DNA of 64,000 bases from Massilia sp. ZL223 (GCF_018119395.1 NZ_JAGPWD010000004.1:174162-238161); one strand, 5' to 3'. Shown: positions 29,225-39,191, numbered from the stretch's first letter. Numbers and translations: made by a program. Notes: generated by a model from the letters alone, not told the origin.

Positions 29225-30103
29225 TCAAGCTTTATTCGCCACGCGGCTGCGCCACAGGCCTTCGCCGCCGAACAGGGCCAGCGCGGACCAGATCAGGACG
29301 AAGCCTGCCAGGCGGTCGGCGCTGAAGGCTTCGTGGAACAGCCACACGCCCAGCAAAAACTGGATGGTGGGCGACAAATACTGCAGCAGCCCCAGGATCG
29401 ACAGCGGGATCTGGCGCGCGCCGCTGGCGAACAGCAGCAGCGGAATCGCGGTGATCGGACCGGCCAGGATCAGCAGCAGGCGGGTGGTGTCCGACGGCGC
29501 GTTGATGAAGGCATTGTCGCCGGTATAGCTCAGCCAGCCGATGTAGACGGCCGCCACCGGGAACAGCAGCATGGTTTCGAAAGACAGGCCTTCGAGCGCG
29601 CCCAGCGCGGCGGTCTTGCGCAGCAGGCCGTAGCCGCCGAAGGTGGCGGCCAGGAACAGCGCGATCCAGGGCACCGAACCCGATTGCCAGGTCAGCCAGG
29701 CCACGCCCAGCGCCGCCAGCCCGATCGCACCCCATTGCGCGGGACGCAGGCGCTCCTTCAGGATCACGTAGCCGAACATGATGTTCACCAGCGGATTGAT
29801 GAAGTAGCCGAGGCTGGCCTCGATCACGTGGCCGTTCTTGACCGCCCAGATATAGGCCAGCCAGTTGGCGCTGAGCAGGAAGGCGGAAGCCAGGAAACTG
29901 CCCAGCACGCGCGGCTGGCGCGCCAGCGCCAGCCATTTCCACTGGCGCCGCACGGCCAGGACGATCAACAGGAAGCCAAGCGACCACAGCACCCGGTGCA
30001 TCAGGATTTCCAGCGGCGGCACCTCGCCGATCGCGTGGAAATACAAAGGAAACAGCCCCCAGCACAGGAAGGCGAGGGTGGCGGACAGGATACCGGAGCG
30101 CAT
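29225..30103 (-). CDS. rarD: EamA-family transporter RarD
   Basis: 292 residues with about ten membrane helices in two EamA repeats. The N-terminus (LSATLAFLCWGLFPLYFHAI), EILMHRVLWSLGFL and the ANWLAYIWAVKNGHVIEASL GYFINPLV region, given here in pieces, match RarD. The transported compound is not known. Upstream of, and on the same strand as, ettA; divergent from kup. Confidence 0.9.
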   Translation of the reverse strand: MRSGILSATLAFLCWGLFPLYFHAIGEVPPLEILMHRVLWSLGFLLIVLAVRRQWKWLALARQPRVLGSFLASAFLLSANWLAYIWAVKNGHVIEASLGYFINPLVNIMFGYVILKERLRPAQWGAIGLAALGVAWLTWQSGSVPWIALFLAATFGGYGLLRKTAALGALEGLSFETMLLFPVAAVYIGWLSYTGDNAFINAPSDTTRLLLILAGPITAIPLLLFASGARQIPLSILGLLQYLSPTIQFLLGVWLFHEAFSADRLAGFVLIWSALALFGGEGLWRSRVANKA

Positions 30104-30268
30104 GGGAAGGGAGGGGCGATTGCTGAGCTGCCATTATCCCCGATGCGCACGAACCCTGCTGGCGCGGCGCAAATTTGCGCAGGTGTATGATGCAGGACGA
30201 AATGTTCTTGCAATTTTCTTGTCGATATTTTATGGTGCGCCGCACCAGAACAAAAACATGGTGCAATC

Positions 30269-32146
30269 TTGACGTCCGAGAACAAGAAAAGCAGCCTGGC
30301 CGCGCTGACCCTGGCCGCGGTAGGCATCGTCTACGGGGATATCGGTACCAGCCCTCTCTACACCCTGCGGGCCATCTTCGACCAGGAGCATGGCCTGCCC
30401 CTCAACACGCCGAACATCCTCGGCATCGTGTCCCTGATCTTCTGGAGCCTGACGATCATCGTCTCGCTCAAGTACGTGACCCTGGTCCTGCGCGCCGACA
30501 ACCGCGGCGAAGGCGGGATCATGGCCCTGATGGCGCTGGCCACCAACTCCGTCACCAGGCACTCGGCCTGGCACTTCCCGCTGCTGGTGATCGGCGTGCT
30601 GGGGGCCACCATGTTCTACGGCGACAGCGTGATCACGCCGGCGATCTCGGTGCTGGGCGCGATCGAAGGCCTGGAAGTGGCGGCGCCCGGCATGTCGCAC
30701 TACGTGGTGCCGATCGCGGTCGTCGTGCTGCTGGTCCTGTACAGCGTGCAGCGCCACGGCACCGCCGGCATCGGCCGCTTCTTCGGCCCCATCATGCTGG
30801 TGTGGTTCATCGCCCTGGCCGTCATGGGCGTCATCAACATCATCGAGGCGCCGGTGATCCTGCGCGCGCTCAACCCGTGGGAAGCGCTGCGCTTCATGTT
30901 GGAAAACAAGCTGCTGGCCTTCGTGGCGCTGGGCGCGGTGGTGCTGGCGATCACGGGCGCCGAGGCGCTGTACGCCGACATGGGCCACTTCGGCAAGAAG
31001 CCGATCCGCATGGCCTGGTTCATGATCGCCTTCCCGGCGCTGGCGCTGAACTACCTGGGCCAGGGCGGCCTCCTGATCATGCAGCCGGACGCCGTGGACA
31101 ATCCTTTCTTCCACCAGCTCGGCTCCTGGAGCGTGATTCCGCTGGTGATCCTGTCGACCATGGCGGCGGTGATCGCCTCGCAGGCGACCATCTCGGGCAC
31201 CTATTCGATGACCAAGCAGGCCATCGCGCTGGGCCTGCTGCCGCGCATGCGCATCCTGCACACGTCGGAAAGCGAGATCGGCCAGATCTACATCCCGGCC
31301 GTGAACTGGCTGCAGCTGTGCGTGGTACTGATCGCCGTGATCGGCTTCGGTTCCTCGGACGAACTGGCCGGCGCCTACGGCATCGCGGTGACCGCGACCA
31401 TGATGGCCACCACCATCCTCACTTTCTTCGTCACGCGCTACCGCTGGCGCCTTCCGCTGGCCGTGTGCCTGGGCGCGACCGGCTTCTTCTTCGCGATCGA
31501 CATCATGCTGTTCTCGTCGACCACGCTCAAGCTGTTCCACGGCGGCTGGTTCCCGCTGCTGCTGGGCACGGTGCTGCTGACCCTGATGCTGACCTGGAAG
31601 CGCGGCCGCGAACTGGTCTTCGAGAACCTGGAAAAGCACGCGATCCCGCTGGACGCCTTCATGGAATCGCTGTTCGTCGCGCCGCCGGTGCGGGTGCCGG
31701 GGACCGCCCTGTTCCTGCGCGGCGAAAGCGACGGCGTGCCGCACGCGCTGCTGCACAACCTGGTGCACAACAAGGTGCTGCACGAGCGCGTGGTGTTCCT
31801 GACCGTGCACATCCGCGAAGAACCCTGGGTGCCGCCGCAGGAGCAGGTGAAGATCGTCGAGCTGGGCCACAACTGCTACCAGCTCAACGTCCAGTACGGC
31901 TTCAAGGACGAGCCGGACATCCCGGGCATCCTGCGCCAGTGCGCCGACCTCGGCTTGGGCTTCGAGATGATGGAGACCTCGTTCTTCATCGCGCGCCAGA
32001 CCGTGATCTCGACCCCGGGCCGCGGCATGGCGCCATGGCGCGAGCATTTGTACGTGATGATGTCGAGGAATGCCCGTGCGGCGGCGGACTACTACCAGAT
32101 CCCGCCCAACCGCGTGATCGAATTGGGCACGCAGATCGAGATCTGA
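30269..32146 (+). CDS. kup: Low-affinity potassium uptake protein Kup
   Basis: 625 residues with about 12 membrane helices followed by a cytosolic C-terminal domain of about 170 residues. Hallmarks are VGIVYGDIGTSPLYTLR near the N-terminus, FYGDSVITPAISVLGAIEG, GAEALYADMGHFG and ALNYLGQGGLL. It couples K+ import to the proton gradient. The best start is a TTG at 30269: the nearest upstream ATG/GTG run into a stop, and the next internal Met would remove conserved helices. Ribosome site is weak. Confidence 0.94.
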   Translation: MTSENKKSSLAALTLAAVGIVYGDIGTSPLYTLRAIFDQEHGLPLNTPNILGIVSLIFWSLTIIVSLKYVTLVLRADNRGEGGIMALMALATNSVTRHSAWHFPLLVIGVLGATMFYGDSVITPAISVLGAIEGLEVAAPGMSHYVVPIAVVVLLVLYSVQRHGTAGIGRFFGPIMLVWFIALAVMGVINIIEAPVILRALNPWEALRFMLENKLLAFVALGAVVLAITGAEALYADMGHFGKKPIRMAWFMIAFPALALNYLGQGGLLIMQPDAVDNPFFHQLGSWSVIPLVILSTMAAVIASQATISGTYSMTKQAIALGLLPRMRILHTSESEIGQIYIPAVNWLQLCVVLIAVIGFGSSDELAGAYGIAVTATMMATTILTFFVTRYRWRLPLAVCLGATGFFFAIDIMLFSSTTLKLFHGGWFPLLLGTVLLTLMLTWKRGRELVFENLEKHAIPLDAFMESLFVAPPVRVPGTALFLRGESDGVPHALLHNLVHNKVLHERVVFLTVHIREEPWVPPQEQVKIVELGHNCYQLNVQYGFKDEPDIPGILRQCADLGLGFEMMETSFFIARQTVISTPGRGMAPWREHLYVMMSRNARAAADYYQIPPNRVIELGTQIEI

Positions 32147-32200
32147 GCGGAATTACAAATCGCCGACAAAATCCGCACATTTTCATGGAATTGATGAGGT

Positions 32201-32245
32201 AAGGTGCAAAGTTTCTCGTAGCAAACTTTGCTTCGAAATTTTTTC
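32201..32245 (+). terminator. Probable terminator of kup
   Basis: GCAAAGTTT (32206-32214) pairs with AAACTTTGC (32223-32231) across an 8-base loop, followed by TTCGAAATTTTTT. The stem is AT-rich, so efficiency is uncertain. Confidence 0.5.
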
Positions 32246-32268
32246 ACCTTATCTCGTCGAGGATTTCC

Positions 32269-32700
32269 ATGAAACTGAAGTTCCCCCTGATCGCCGCTTT
32301 CGCCGCCATGCTCGCCCTGACCGCCTGCGGCGGCGGCGATTCGGCCGGCACCAATATTCCCGTCAGCAGCCCGGCCACCCTGGTCAAGACCGACAACGTG
32401 GTCGGCACCGGCGCCGAAGCGGTCACCGGCAAGACCCTGACCCTGAACTATACCCTGTGGCTGTACAAGGCCGAGGCAAGCGACTTCAAGGGCACCCAGC
32501 TGGAGTCGAACCCCTACACCCTGAAGCTGGGTACGACCAATGTGATCCAGGGCTTCGCGCAGGGCGTGACAGGCATGAAGGTGGGCGGCAAGCGCACCGT
32601 GCTGGTGCCGTCCAGCCTGGCCTACGGCCCGACTGGCGGCAACGGCATCCCGCCGAATTCGGGCCTGGTGTTCGAGATCACCCTGAACAAGGTCGAGTGA
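32269..32700 (+). CDS. FKBP-type peptidyl-prolyl isomerase lipoprotein
   Basis: 143 residues with a lipoprotein signal and lipobox LTAC (Cys about residue 20), then a short Gly/Ser linker. The FKBP domain is recognised from GTGAEAVTGKTLTLNYT, FAQGVTGMKVGGKRTVLVPS, LAYGPTGGNGIPPNSGLVFE and the final strand ITLNKVE. It would assist folding of envelope proteins from a membrane anchor. Converges on the GNAT gene, one base apart. Confidence 0.92.
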   Translation: MKLKFPLIAAFAAMLALTACGGGDSAGTNIPVSSPATLVKTDNVVGTGAEAVTGKTLTLNYTLWLYKAEASDFKGTQLESNPYTLKLGTTNVIQGFAQGVTGMKVGGKRTVLVPSSLAYGPTGGNGIPPNSGLVFEITLNKVE

Positions 32701-33153
32701 TCAGCGCAGCATGTCGATGTGCATGATGCCGTCTTCGTCGTAAGGGGCGGAGACGGTTTCGAAGCCGAAGCCCTGGTAGAACTTTTCCAGGTATTGCTGG
32801 GCCCCGATGCGGATGCGGTGGCCCGGGTAGAGCGCTTCGGCGCATGCGATGCCGCGCGCCAGCAGCTGGCGGCCGGCGCCGGTGCCGCGCGCGGCCTGGG
32901 TCGTGATCACGCGGCCCAGCGACATCTCGTCGTACTTGGCGCCCGGCGCCAGCACGCGCAGGTAGGCGGCCAGCTCGCGCTTGCCGTCCACGGTGCGCCA
33001 GCCGAGCAGGTGATGGGCCTCGAGGTCATAGCCGTCGATGTCCGGATACAGGCAGGTCTGCTCCAGGATGAAGATGTTCTGGCGCTGGGCCAGCACCTCG
33101 TAGAGGTCTTTGTTGGACAGGTCGGTAAAGCTGGAGAATTGCCAGTCGAGCAT
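32701..33153 (-). CDS. GNAT acetyltransferase, ElaA family
   Basis: 150 residues from the ATG at 33153; a TTG five codons earlier is in frame. ElaA features: LYEVLAQRQNIFILEQTC at the start, YPDIDGYDLEAHHLLGW, the acetyl-CoA loop region GRVITTQAARGTGAGRQLL and YLEKFYQGFGFETVS. Acetyl-acceptor unknown. Confidence 0.9.
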   Translation of the reverse strand: MLDWQFSSFTDLSNKDLYEVLAQRQNIFILEQTCLYPDIDGYDLEAHHLLGWRTVDGKRELAAYLRVLAPGAKYDEMSLGRVITTQAARGTGAGRQLLARGIACAEALYPGHRIRIGAQQYLEKFYQGFGFETVSAPYDEDGIMHIDMLR

Positions 33154-33175
33154 GGAAGTCGGACTCAAAAAATAA

Positions 33176-34222
33176 TCATTCGGTAGCGGTCTCGAAGCCT
33201 TCGAGCACGTTCACGATGTGCGTGCCCAGCTCCGGGGCCGCGTCGCCGCCCTCGAGGATGAAGGCGGTGGGCAGGCCCAGGTGGGCGATGCGTTCGCCGA
33301 TGCGCAGGAAGTCGCCTCCCTGCAGCCGGAAGCGCGCCTCCGGCGCCGTGCCGAAGGCGGGCGCGCCTAGCGAGACCACCAGCGCCTCGGCGCGGAACAT
33401 GGCCAGCTTGACGCAGGCCGTCTCCAGCGCCGCGAACCACTCGGCGCTTCCCGCGCCCGCCGCCAGGGGCAGGTTCATCGTCGCGCCCAGCCCGGCGCCC
33501 ACGCCCGTTTCGTCGGCATGGCCGCTGTACCAGGGATAGGCGCCGCGCGGGTCGGCATGCAGCGACAGGAACAGCACGTCGCCGCGGCCGTAGAAGATCG
33601 CCTGGGTGCCGTTGCCGTGGTGGTAGCCGAGGTCCAGGATCGCCACGCGTCCCAGGCCGTCGTCCAGCAAGTGCTGGGCGGCCAGCGCCGCATTGTTCAG
33701 GAAGCAGCCGCCGCCGAAGAAGTCCGCGCCCGCATGGTGGCCGGGCGGACGCGTGAGCGCGAAGCTGCCGCGTTCTCCCATGCGCAGCGCATGCGCGGCG
33801 TTCACGGCGCAGTCGGCCCCGGTCTTGGCGGCCAGCCAGGTGCCGGCGGTGAGCGGGGTCGCATTGTCCATTGCGTACAGGCCGAAGCGGGCGTCGAAGC
33901 TGTCCGGTTCGATGTCCATGCGCACCGGCCGCGGCGGCCAGGCCGAGGGAAAGGCGTCGCGCGCCGCGTTGGCGGCATCGAGCGCCGTCCACTCGCTCCA
34001 GGCGCTGCGCAGGAAGTGCAGATAGCGCGGGCTGTGCACGCGCTCGAGCGACACCAGGGGTACGCCGTGCGGCGTGACGATGCGGCCCAGCCCGCGCCGC
34101 TCGCATTCCTTCAGGACGAAGGCGGCCCGCTCAGGCTGTTCCGGACACGGCGCCAGCTCGCCGCGCACGAAGGCGAAGCGTCCCGCATGCTGGGCATGGT
34201 GTTCGTTGTAAAAGGTGAGCAA
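33176..34222 (-). CDS. Histone deacetylase/acetylpolyamine amidohydrolase-fold protein with degenerate active site
   Basis: 348 residues, full length for the acetylpolyamine amidohydrolase branch (MLTFYNEHHAQHAGRF start, DIEPDSFDARFGLYAMDN, TPLTAGTWLAAKTGADCA). The His pair H162/H163 in RPPGHHAG and the His pair in YHHGNGTQ remain. However, the zinc-ligand Asp of the family DxDxHH motif is Gly199 (DLGYHH), the second zinc Asp of the SLGxDxF motif is Pro288 (SLGAPAFG), and the catalytic Tyr of EGGY is Asp327. Two of three zinc ligands and the Tyr are thus absent, so ordinary deacetylase activity is unlikely. The frame is intact, so it may be a pseudoenzyme kept for binding. Confidence 0.85.
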   Translation of the reverse strand: MLTFYNEHHAQHAGRFAFVRGELAPCPEQPERAAFVLKECERRGLGRIVTPHGVPLVSLERVHSPRYLHFLRSAWSEWTALDAANAARDAFPSAWPPRPVRMDIEPDSFDARFGLYAMDNATPLTAGTWLAAKTGADCAVNAAHALRMGERGSFALTRPPGHHAGADFFGGGCFLNNAALAAQHLLDDGLGRVAILDLGYHHGNGTQAIFYGRGDVLFLSLHADPRGAYPWYSGHADETGVGAGLGATMNLPLAAGAGSAEWFAALETACVKLAMFRAEALVVSLGAPAFGTAPEARFRLQGGDFLRIGERIAHLGLPTAFILEGGDAAPELGTHIVNVLEGFETATE

Positions 34223-34234
34223 GGCATCCCCGGA

Positions 34235-35833
34235 TCAGTGGTGATTGCCGCACAGCGTACTGCTGTTGTAGGCCGCGACGAAGTCGTCGAAGCTGCCGGT
34301 GTCCGAGGCCTCGATGGTGGCCTGCTCGGCCAGCGAGGCCGCCGCCATCTCGTCGAACAGGGCCGCTTCGGCCGGCATCAGGGGGCTGTCGCGGAAGGTG
34401 GCCGCATGCAGCTCGCTCTGGCGCAGGCCGAAGGCGGCGGCCGAACCGAGGGCGCGCACTTCTTCCAGCACGCGCGCCGACGGCGTCAGCGAGGCATCCG
34501 CGACCTTGGCCTTCTGCAGGTTCAGCGACGACTCGTGCACGCCGCCTTCGTTGTGCTGGTCGTCGAGCAGCTGGGCCACCGGGCGGATGCGTTCGATCAG
34601 TTCTTCCGCCCATTCCTTGAGCGGCACTTCACGGCCATCGCGGGTGAGGGTCAGGTCCGGGCGGCGGCCTTCCTTGACGGTGCGCGCGAAGTTGCGCGCG
34701 TGGATCGCGCCGTCGTGGGCGCTGATCAGGGGGCTCTCGTCCAGGGCGCAGAACAGCAGGAAGGCGTCCAGGAAGCGGCCGGTCTCCAGGGCGATGCCGA
34801 TCGGCTCGAAGGGGTCGACGTCCAGGCAGCGCACCTCGATGTACTGCACGCCGCGGTTGCACAGCGCCTGCACCGGACGCTCGCCGGTGCGGATCACGCG
34901 CTTGGGACGGATGGTCGAATAGTATTCGTTCTCGATCTGCAGCACGTTGGTCGAGAGCTGGATCCACTCGCCGTCCTTCTTGGTGCCGATCGCGGCGTAG
35001 GGTGCATAGGGGCGGTTGACCGCGTCCATCAGGCTGGTGACATAGCTTTCCAGGCTGTTCTCGTGCGGGCACAGGCCGGACTGGGCGTCGTTCTGGTAGC
35101 CCAGGTCGCTCATGCGCAGGCTGGTCGCATAGGGCAGGTAGAGCGTGTCGTCCGACAGCCGCTCGAGCTGGTGCGGGCGGCCGCGCAGGAAGCTGGTGGT
35201 CAGGGCCGGGGTGGCGCCGAACAGGTACATCAGGAGCCAGGCGTAGCGGCGGAAATTGCGGATCATCGCAATATAGCTCTCGGACTGGAAGTCGCGCAGC
35301 GCGTTGCGGCGTTCTTCAAGGATGCCTTCGTTTTCCGCGAACAGCTTCCACAGCTTTTCCGGCAGCGAGTAGTTGTAGTGGATGCCGGCGATGCACTGCA
35401 TCGCCTTCCCGTAGCGCAGGGCCAGGCCGCGGCGGTAGACGTGCTTGAGCATGCCCAGGTTGGATTTGCCGTACCAGGCGATCTCGATCTCTTCTTCCGA
35501 CGGCAGCTCGCCCGGCATCGACACGCCCCACAGCATCTCGTCGCCCAGCTTGGAGTAGGCGTAGCGGTGGATGGCGTCCAGGCGGTGCAGGGCCAGGCCG
35601 ATGTCGTGCTCGGCCGGGGTGATGAATTCCAGCAGGGTCTCCGCGTAGTCGGTCGTGATCTGCGGATGGGTCAGTGCCGACCCCAGCGCCACCGGATGGG
35701 GAGTGCGGGCGAGCTGACCTTGTGGGTCCACGCGCAGGGTTTCGCGTTCGATGCCACGCAAGCCCTGGCCCAGCAGGGCGCGATGTTCGTCGTCGTCGAG
35801 CAGGGCCAGTCGGCGGTTGAATTGGTTCGACAC
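34235..35833 (-). CDS. gshA: Glutamate-cysteine ligase
   Basis: 532 residues, the proteobacterial GshA type. First and rate-limiting step of glutathione synthesis (glutamate plus cysteine plus ATP). Signature segments: [49 protein letters not shown] and [18 protein letters not shown]. Starts at ATG 35833 after a GAAAGGAA ribosome site. Twelve bases upstream of the deacetylase-fold gene on the same strand, so probably co-transcribed with it. gshB is not in the window. Confidence 0.97.
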   Translation of the reverse strand: MSNQFNRRLALLDDDEHRALLGQGLRGIERETLRVDPQGQLARTPHPVALGSALTHPQITTDYAETLLEFITPAEHDIGLALHRLDAIHRYAYSKLGDEMLWGVSMPGELPSEEEIEIAWYGKSNLGMLKHVYRRGLALRYGKAMQCIAGIHYNYSLPEKLWKLFAENEGILEERRNALRDFQSESYIAMIRNFRRYAWLLMYLFGATPALTTSFLRGRPHQLERLSDDTLYLPYATSLRMSDLGYQNDAQSGLCPHENSLESYVTSLMDAVNRPYAPYAAIGTKKDGEWIQLSTNVLQIENEYYSTIRPKRVIRTGERPVQALCNRGVQYIEVRCLDVDPFEPIGIALETGRFLDAFLLFCALDESPLISAHDGAIHARNFARTVKEGRRPDLTLTRDGREVPLKEWAEELIERIRPVAQLLDDQHNEGGVHESSLNLQKAKVADASLTPSARVLEEVRALGSAAAFGLRQSELHAATFRDSPLMPAEAALFDEMAAASLAEQATIEASDTGSFDDFVAAYNSSTLCGNHH

Positions 35834-35908
35834 GGGGTTTCCTTTCTTATACTGCCAGTGCGGTGGTGCAGAGAGTAACCGAAAACCGGCAAGTTCGCCG
35901 ACCGCCCC

Positions 35909-37801
35909 TCATTCCTGCTTCTGGCCGGGGTTGGCGCTCCCAGCGGGAGGCTTGGCGGCAGGAGCCGGGGGAGGTGCGGCGGCAGGGGCGACCGGTGCGG
36001 CGGCAGGCGTCGCGGCAGCGTCGGCGGGCCGGGTTTCGGCGGCGATCCAGCGCTCGACCTGGCGCTCGAGGAGGGGCAGCGGCAGGGTGCCGCCGCCCAG
36101 CACCGCGTCGTGGAAACGGCGCAGGTCGAAACGTTCGCCCAGGGCCGCCCTGGCCTTCTTGCGCAGCGCCAGGATGCGCAGCTGTCCGATCTTGTAGCTG
36201 AGGGCCTGGGCCGGCCGGGCGATGTAGCGGTCGACCTCGGCCTCGTTGTCGGCGGGCGGATTGGCGGTGTTGGCGTTCAGGTAATCGACGGCCTGCTGGC
36301 GCGACCAGCCCAGCGCGTGGATGCCGGTGTCGACCACCAGACGCGCGGCGCGGAAAGCCTGCTCGTTGAGGTGCCCGAACAGCGAGAACGGGTCCTGGAA
36401 GAAGCCCAGTTCCGGGCCCAGGCCTTCGGCATAGGTGGCCCAGCCTTCGCCGAAGGCCGGGAACCAGCCGTGGCGCCGGAAGGCGGGCAGCTCGAGTTCC
36501 CTGGCGCGCGCCACCTGCAGGTGGTGGCCGGGCAGGCCCTCGTGCAGGGCGATGGTGTCGACCTGCCAGATCGGCCGCGCCCCCAGGTCCGCCACGTTGA
36601 CCACCAGGGCCGCGCTGCGCTGTTCGCTGCCGGCCTCGTAATAGGCGGCCGGCTGGCCGGCCCCCGCCGCCGTCATCGGCTTGACCGCCAGGCCGGCGGA
36701 AGGCGGCGTGCCGACCACCTTGGGCAGCTTGTTTTCCGCGCGTGCGAGGGCGCGCCGGTAGCGTCCCAGCAGGGTCTCGGCATCGGGAAAGAACAGGCGC
36801 GGATCGGTGCGTGCGAACACCAGGAACCTGGCGGGGTCGCCGCGAAAGCCGGTGCGCGGCACCAGCGCCGCCACTTCGAGGCGCAGGCGCGCCACTTCCT
36901 TCTGGCCGATCGCATGGATCTCCGCCGGCGTCAGTTCCGTGCTGGTGGACTGGCGCACCAGGAGGGCGTACCAGGCCGCGCCGTTCGGCAGGCTGGAGGC
37001 GCCGATGCTGTCGCGCGCCAGCGGCAGGTAGTCGGTGCGCAGGAAGTCTTCCAGCTTGCGCAGGGCCGGCGCGGCGCTGTCGTTCAGGGCCGCCGCGCCG
37101 GCCGCCAGCAGTTCTTCGCGCACCTCGGGCGCGACCGCTGCGGGGATGCGCTTGAACGGGGCGGCCAGCGCGCCGTCCTGCAGGCCTTCGCGCAGGCTGC
37201 GCAGCGCGTCCGGCACGCCGCGCAGCACCGTCTTGGGCATAGGCCAGCCCGCCTTCAGGCCGGCGCGCAGCTGTTCGACCAGGCCGTCCACGTGGGCGGG
37301 CAGGGCCTTCAGGCGCGCGATATAGGCGCGGTAGTCGTCTTCGCCGGCGAAGGGCATCTGCGCCACCAGCCGCGGCAGCTGGACGTGCAGGCCGTCGTAG
37401 GCGGTGAGCGGCTGCGGATCGAAGGGAAGGAGGGCGCCGGCGGCCAGGCGCTGCTGCTTGTCCAGCACGAACAGGTCGTACGAGACCAGTGTCTGGCCTT
37501 CCAGGCGGCTGCGGTCGATCTCGCGCGCCGCCTCCAGCATCTCGCGCTCGTGCTCGAGGGCGGCGGCGCGCGCGGCCAGGCTGGTGTCGGAGAGCAGGGC
37601 GTTGTGGCGCTGCTCTCCCAGGCCGGTCGCGCGTTCGGGGGCGCGGCGCAGCTGCCATTGCCAGTCGCGCTCGAACAGCTTTCTTGCCTGCTCGGCTGCG
37701 GAAGGAGCCGGCGTGGCGGGCGTCGGGGGATCGGCTTCCGGCCCGACGGCGGCGCAGGCTAGGGGCGCGAGCAGGGCGAGAGTGGCGAACAGGTGACGCA
37801 T
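35909..37801 (-). CDS. DUF885 family secreted metallopeptidase-like protein
   Basis: 630 residues from the ATG at 37801. A signal sequence ends around LACAA; the Cys could make it a lipoprotein. Zinc-peptidase-like motifs are HEGLPGHHLQ and, about 40 residues later, GEGWATYAEGLG. The last 45 residues are a low-complexity Pro/Ala tail that may be a linker or disordered. DUF885 proteins resemble carboxypeptidases but most are uncharacterised. Downstream of prmC on the same strand. Confidence 0.88.
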   Translation of the reverse strand: MRHLFATLALLAPLACAAVGPEADPPTPATPAPSAAEQARKLFERDWQWQLRRAPERATGLGEQRHNALLSDTSLAARAAALEHEREMLEAAREIDRSRLEGQTLVSYDLFVLDKQQRLAAGALLPFDPQPLTAYDGLHVQLPRLVAQMPFAGEDDYRAYIARLKALPAHVDGLVEQLRAGLKAGWPMPKTVLRGVPDALRSLREGLQDGALAAPFKRIPAAVAPEVREELLAAGAAALNDSAAPALRKLEDFLRTDYLPLARDSIGASSLPNGAAWYALLVRQSTSTELTPAEIHAIGQKEVARLRLEVAALVPRTGFRGDPARFLVFARTDPRLFFPDAETLLGRYRRALARAENKLPKVVGTPPSAGLAVKPMTAAGAGQPAAYYEAGSEQRSAALVVNVADLGARPIWQVDTIALHEGLPGHHLQVARARELELPAFRRHGWFPAFGEGWATYAEGLGPELGFFQDPFSLFGHLNEQAFRAARLVVDTGIHALGWSRQQAVDYLNANTANPPADNEAEVDRYIARPAQALSYKIGQLRILALRKKARAALGERFDLRRFHDAVLGGGTLPLPLLERQVERWIAAETRPADAAATPAAAPVAPAAAPPPAPAAKPPAGSANPGQKQE

Positions 37802-37859
37802 GCGGGCTCCGGGGTTCGGGCTGGCCATTGTAACAAGGCCACCGTAAGCCTCGCGCTCT

Positions 37860-38696
37860 TCAGGCGCCGCAGCGTCCGCCGCTGACGCGCTCGATGCCTG
37901 CCAGGTCGCGCCAGCTCTGGACCTCGGTGAAGCCGCGCGCGGCCAGCAGGGCGCGCACGGCCTCGGCCTGGTCGTAGCCGTGTTCGAGCAGCAGCCAGCC
38001 GCCCGGTTCCAGGTGAAGGGGAGCGCCGGCTATGATGATGCGCAGCGCCGACAAGCCGTCCGCATGGTCGGTGAGGGCGCCGGTGGGCTCGAAGCGCAGG
38101 TCGCCTTCGCCCAGGTGGCGGTCGCTTGATGCGATGTAGGGCGGGTTGGAGGCGATCAGGTCGAAGCCTTCCTCGCCCAGCGCAGCGTACCAGTCGCTGC
38201 GCAGGAAGCGCACGCGGGCGCCGTTGGCGGCGGCGTTGGCCTGGGCGATGTCGAGGGCCTCCATGCTGACATCGAGCGCGGTGACGGCGGCGTCCGGGCG
38301 CGTATGGGCGACGGCGACCGCGATGGCGCCGCTGCCGGTGCCCATGTCGAGCAGGCGCGCGCGCGGCGCCAGGCGGTCCAGCGCCAGTTCGACGATCAGT
38401 TCGGTATCGGGGCGGGGGATCAGCACGGCCGGGCTGACCCGGAACGGCAGCCCGAAGAATTCGCGTTCGCCGACGATGTAGGCGATCGGTTCGCCGTCCA
38501 GGCGGCGCTGCACCAGGCCGGCAAGCGCGGCGGCTTCCTCGCCAGTGAGCGCCCGCTCCGCCTGCGTGATCAGGGCCACGCGCGGCAGCTGCAGGGCATG
38601 GCACAGCAGGATGCGGTTTTCCAGCGGGTCGAGCGGCAGGTGTTTTTGCAGCTGGCCAAGGGTGGCGCCGGCCTGGATCATGCCTGTGTCCTTCAT
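37860..38696 (-). CDS. prmC: Peptide chain release factor N5-glutamine methyltransferase
   Basis: 278 residues. It methylates the Gln of the GGQ motif in release factors. Helical N-terminal domain, then SAM-binding LLDMGTGSGAIAVAVA and the NPPY catalytic motif (FDLIASNPPYIASSD). Clustered with prfA, its substrate gene, as in many proteobacteria; here dsbB lies between them. Starts 10 bases after the dsbB stop. Confidence 0.96.
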   Translation of the reverse strand: MKDTGMIQAGATLGQLQKHLPLDPLENRILLCHALQLPRVALITQAERALTGEEAAALAGLVQRRLDGEPIAYIVGEREFFGLPFRVSPAVLIPRPDTELIVELALDRLAPRARLLDMGTGSGAIAVAVAHTRPDAAVTALDVSMEALDIAQANAAANGARVRFLRSDWYAALGEEGFDLIASNPPYIASSDRHLGEGDLRFEPTGALTDHADGLSALRIIIAGAPLHLEPGGWLLLEHGYDQAEAVRALLAARGFTEVQSWRDLAGIERVSGGRCGA

Positions 38697-38705
38697 CTCA
38701 CGCGG

Positions 38706-39191
38706 TCATGCCGTTTTTTTACGCACCAGCACCCAGACCAGCAGCACGGTCAGGGCCACGAACCACACGGCCGACCACTGCGGAATCGCCAGGCCCAGCA
38801 CGGTGTCGGTGGCGCCTTCGCACAGGCCGTCGGCGCGGAACAGCCAGGGCAGGTATTCGGCGGTGGGGATCTTGTTGAGCATGGTCTCCATCGGGTCGAT
38901 GCCGCAGGAGAAACCCGGGTTGGCGATCACGTACAGGTGCTTGCCGACCGCGTACAGTCCGCCCAGCGCCGCCAGCAGGGCCAGGATCGTGCCTTCGCGG
39001 ACCTTGCCGCTGATGGCCGACACCAGGGCGCACACGCCGATGGCCAGGAACATGTAGCGCTGGATCACGCACAGCGGGCAGGGCCGCATTTCCATGATGT
39101 GCTGCAGGTAGAGGGCGACGGCGATCAGCGCGAAGCAGATCGAGGAAATGGCGAACAGGACCTGGCGCGAGGTGGGCATAATTGGCAGCAT
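38706..39191 (-). CDS. dsbB: Disulfide bond formation protein B
   Basis: 161 residues from the ATG at 39191 (starts at 39218 or 39179 are possible). Four membrane helices; reoxidises periplasmic DsbA and passes electrons to quinone. The two Cys pairs are visible: CPLC in RPCPLCVIQRYMF, and the periplasmic-loop pair in FSCGIDPMETML and ADGLCEGATD. No dsbA in the window. Embedded in the prfA-prmC cluster. Confidence 0.95.
   Translation of the reverse strand: MLPIMPTSRQVLFAISSICFALIAVALYLQHIMEMRPCPLCVIQRYMFLAIGVCALVSAISGKVREGTILALLAALGGLYAVGKHLYVIANPGFSCGIDPMETMLNKIPTAEYLPWLFRADGLCEGATDTVLGLAIPQWSAVWFVALTVLLVWVLVRKKTA

Noticed and set aside
30230..32047. Minus-strand frame of 605 codons opposite kup
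   Set aside because: Mirror image of a certain membrane transporter; no ribosome site or domain.
36110..37762. Plus-strand frame of 550 codons opposite the DUF885 gene
   Set aside because: Shadow frame caused by GC-rich codon third positions.
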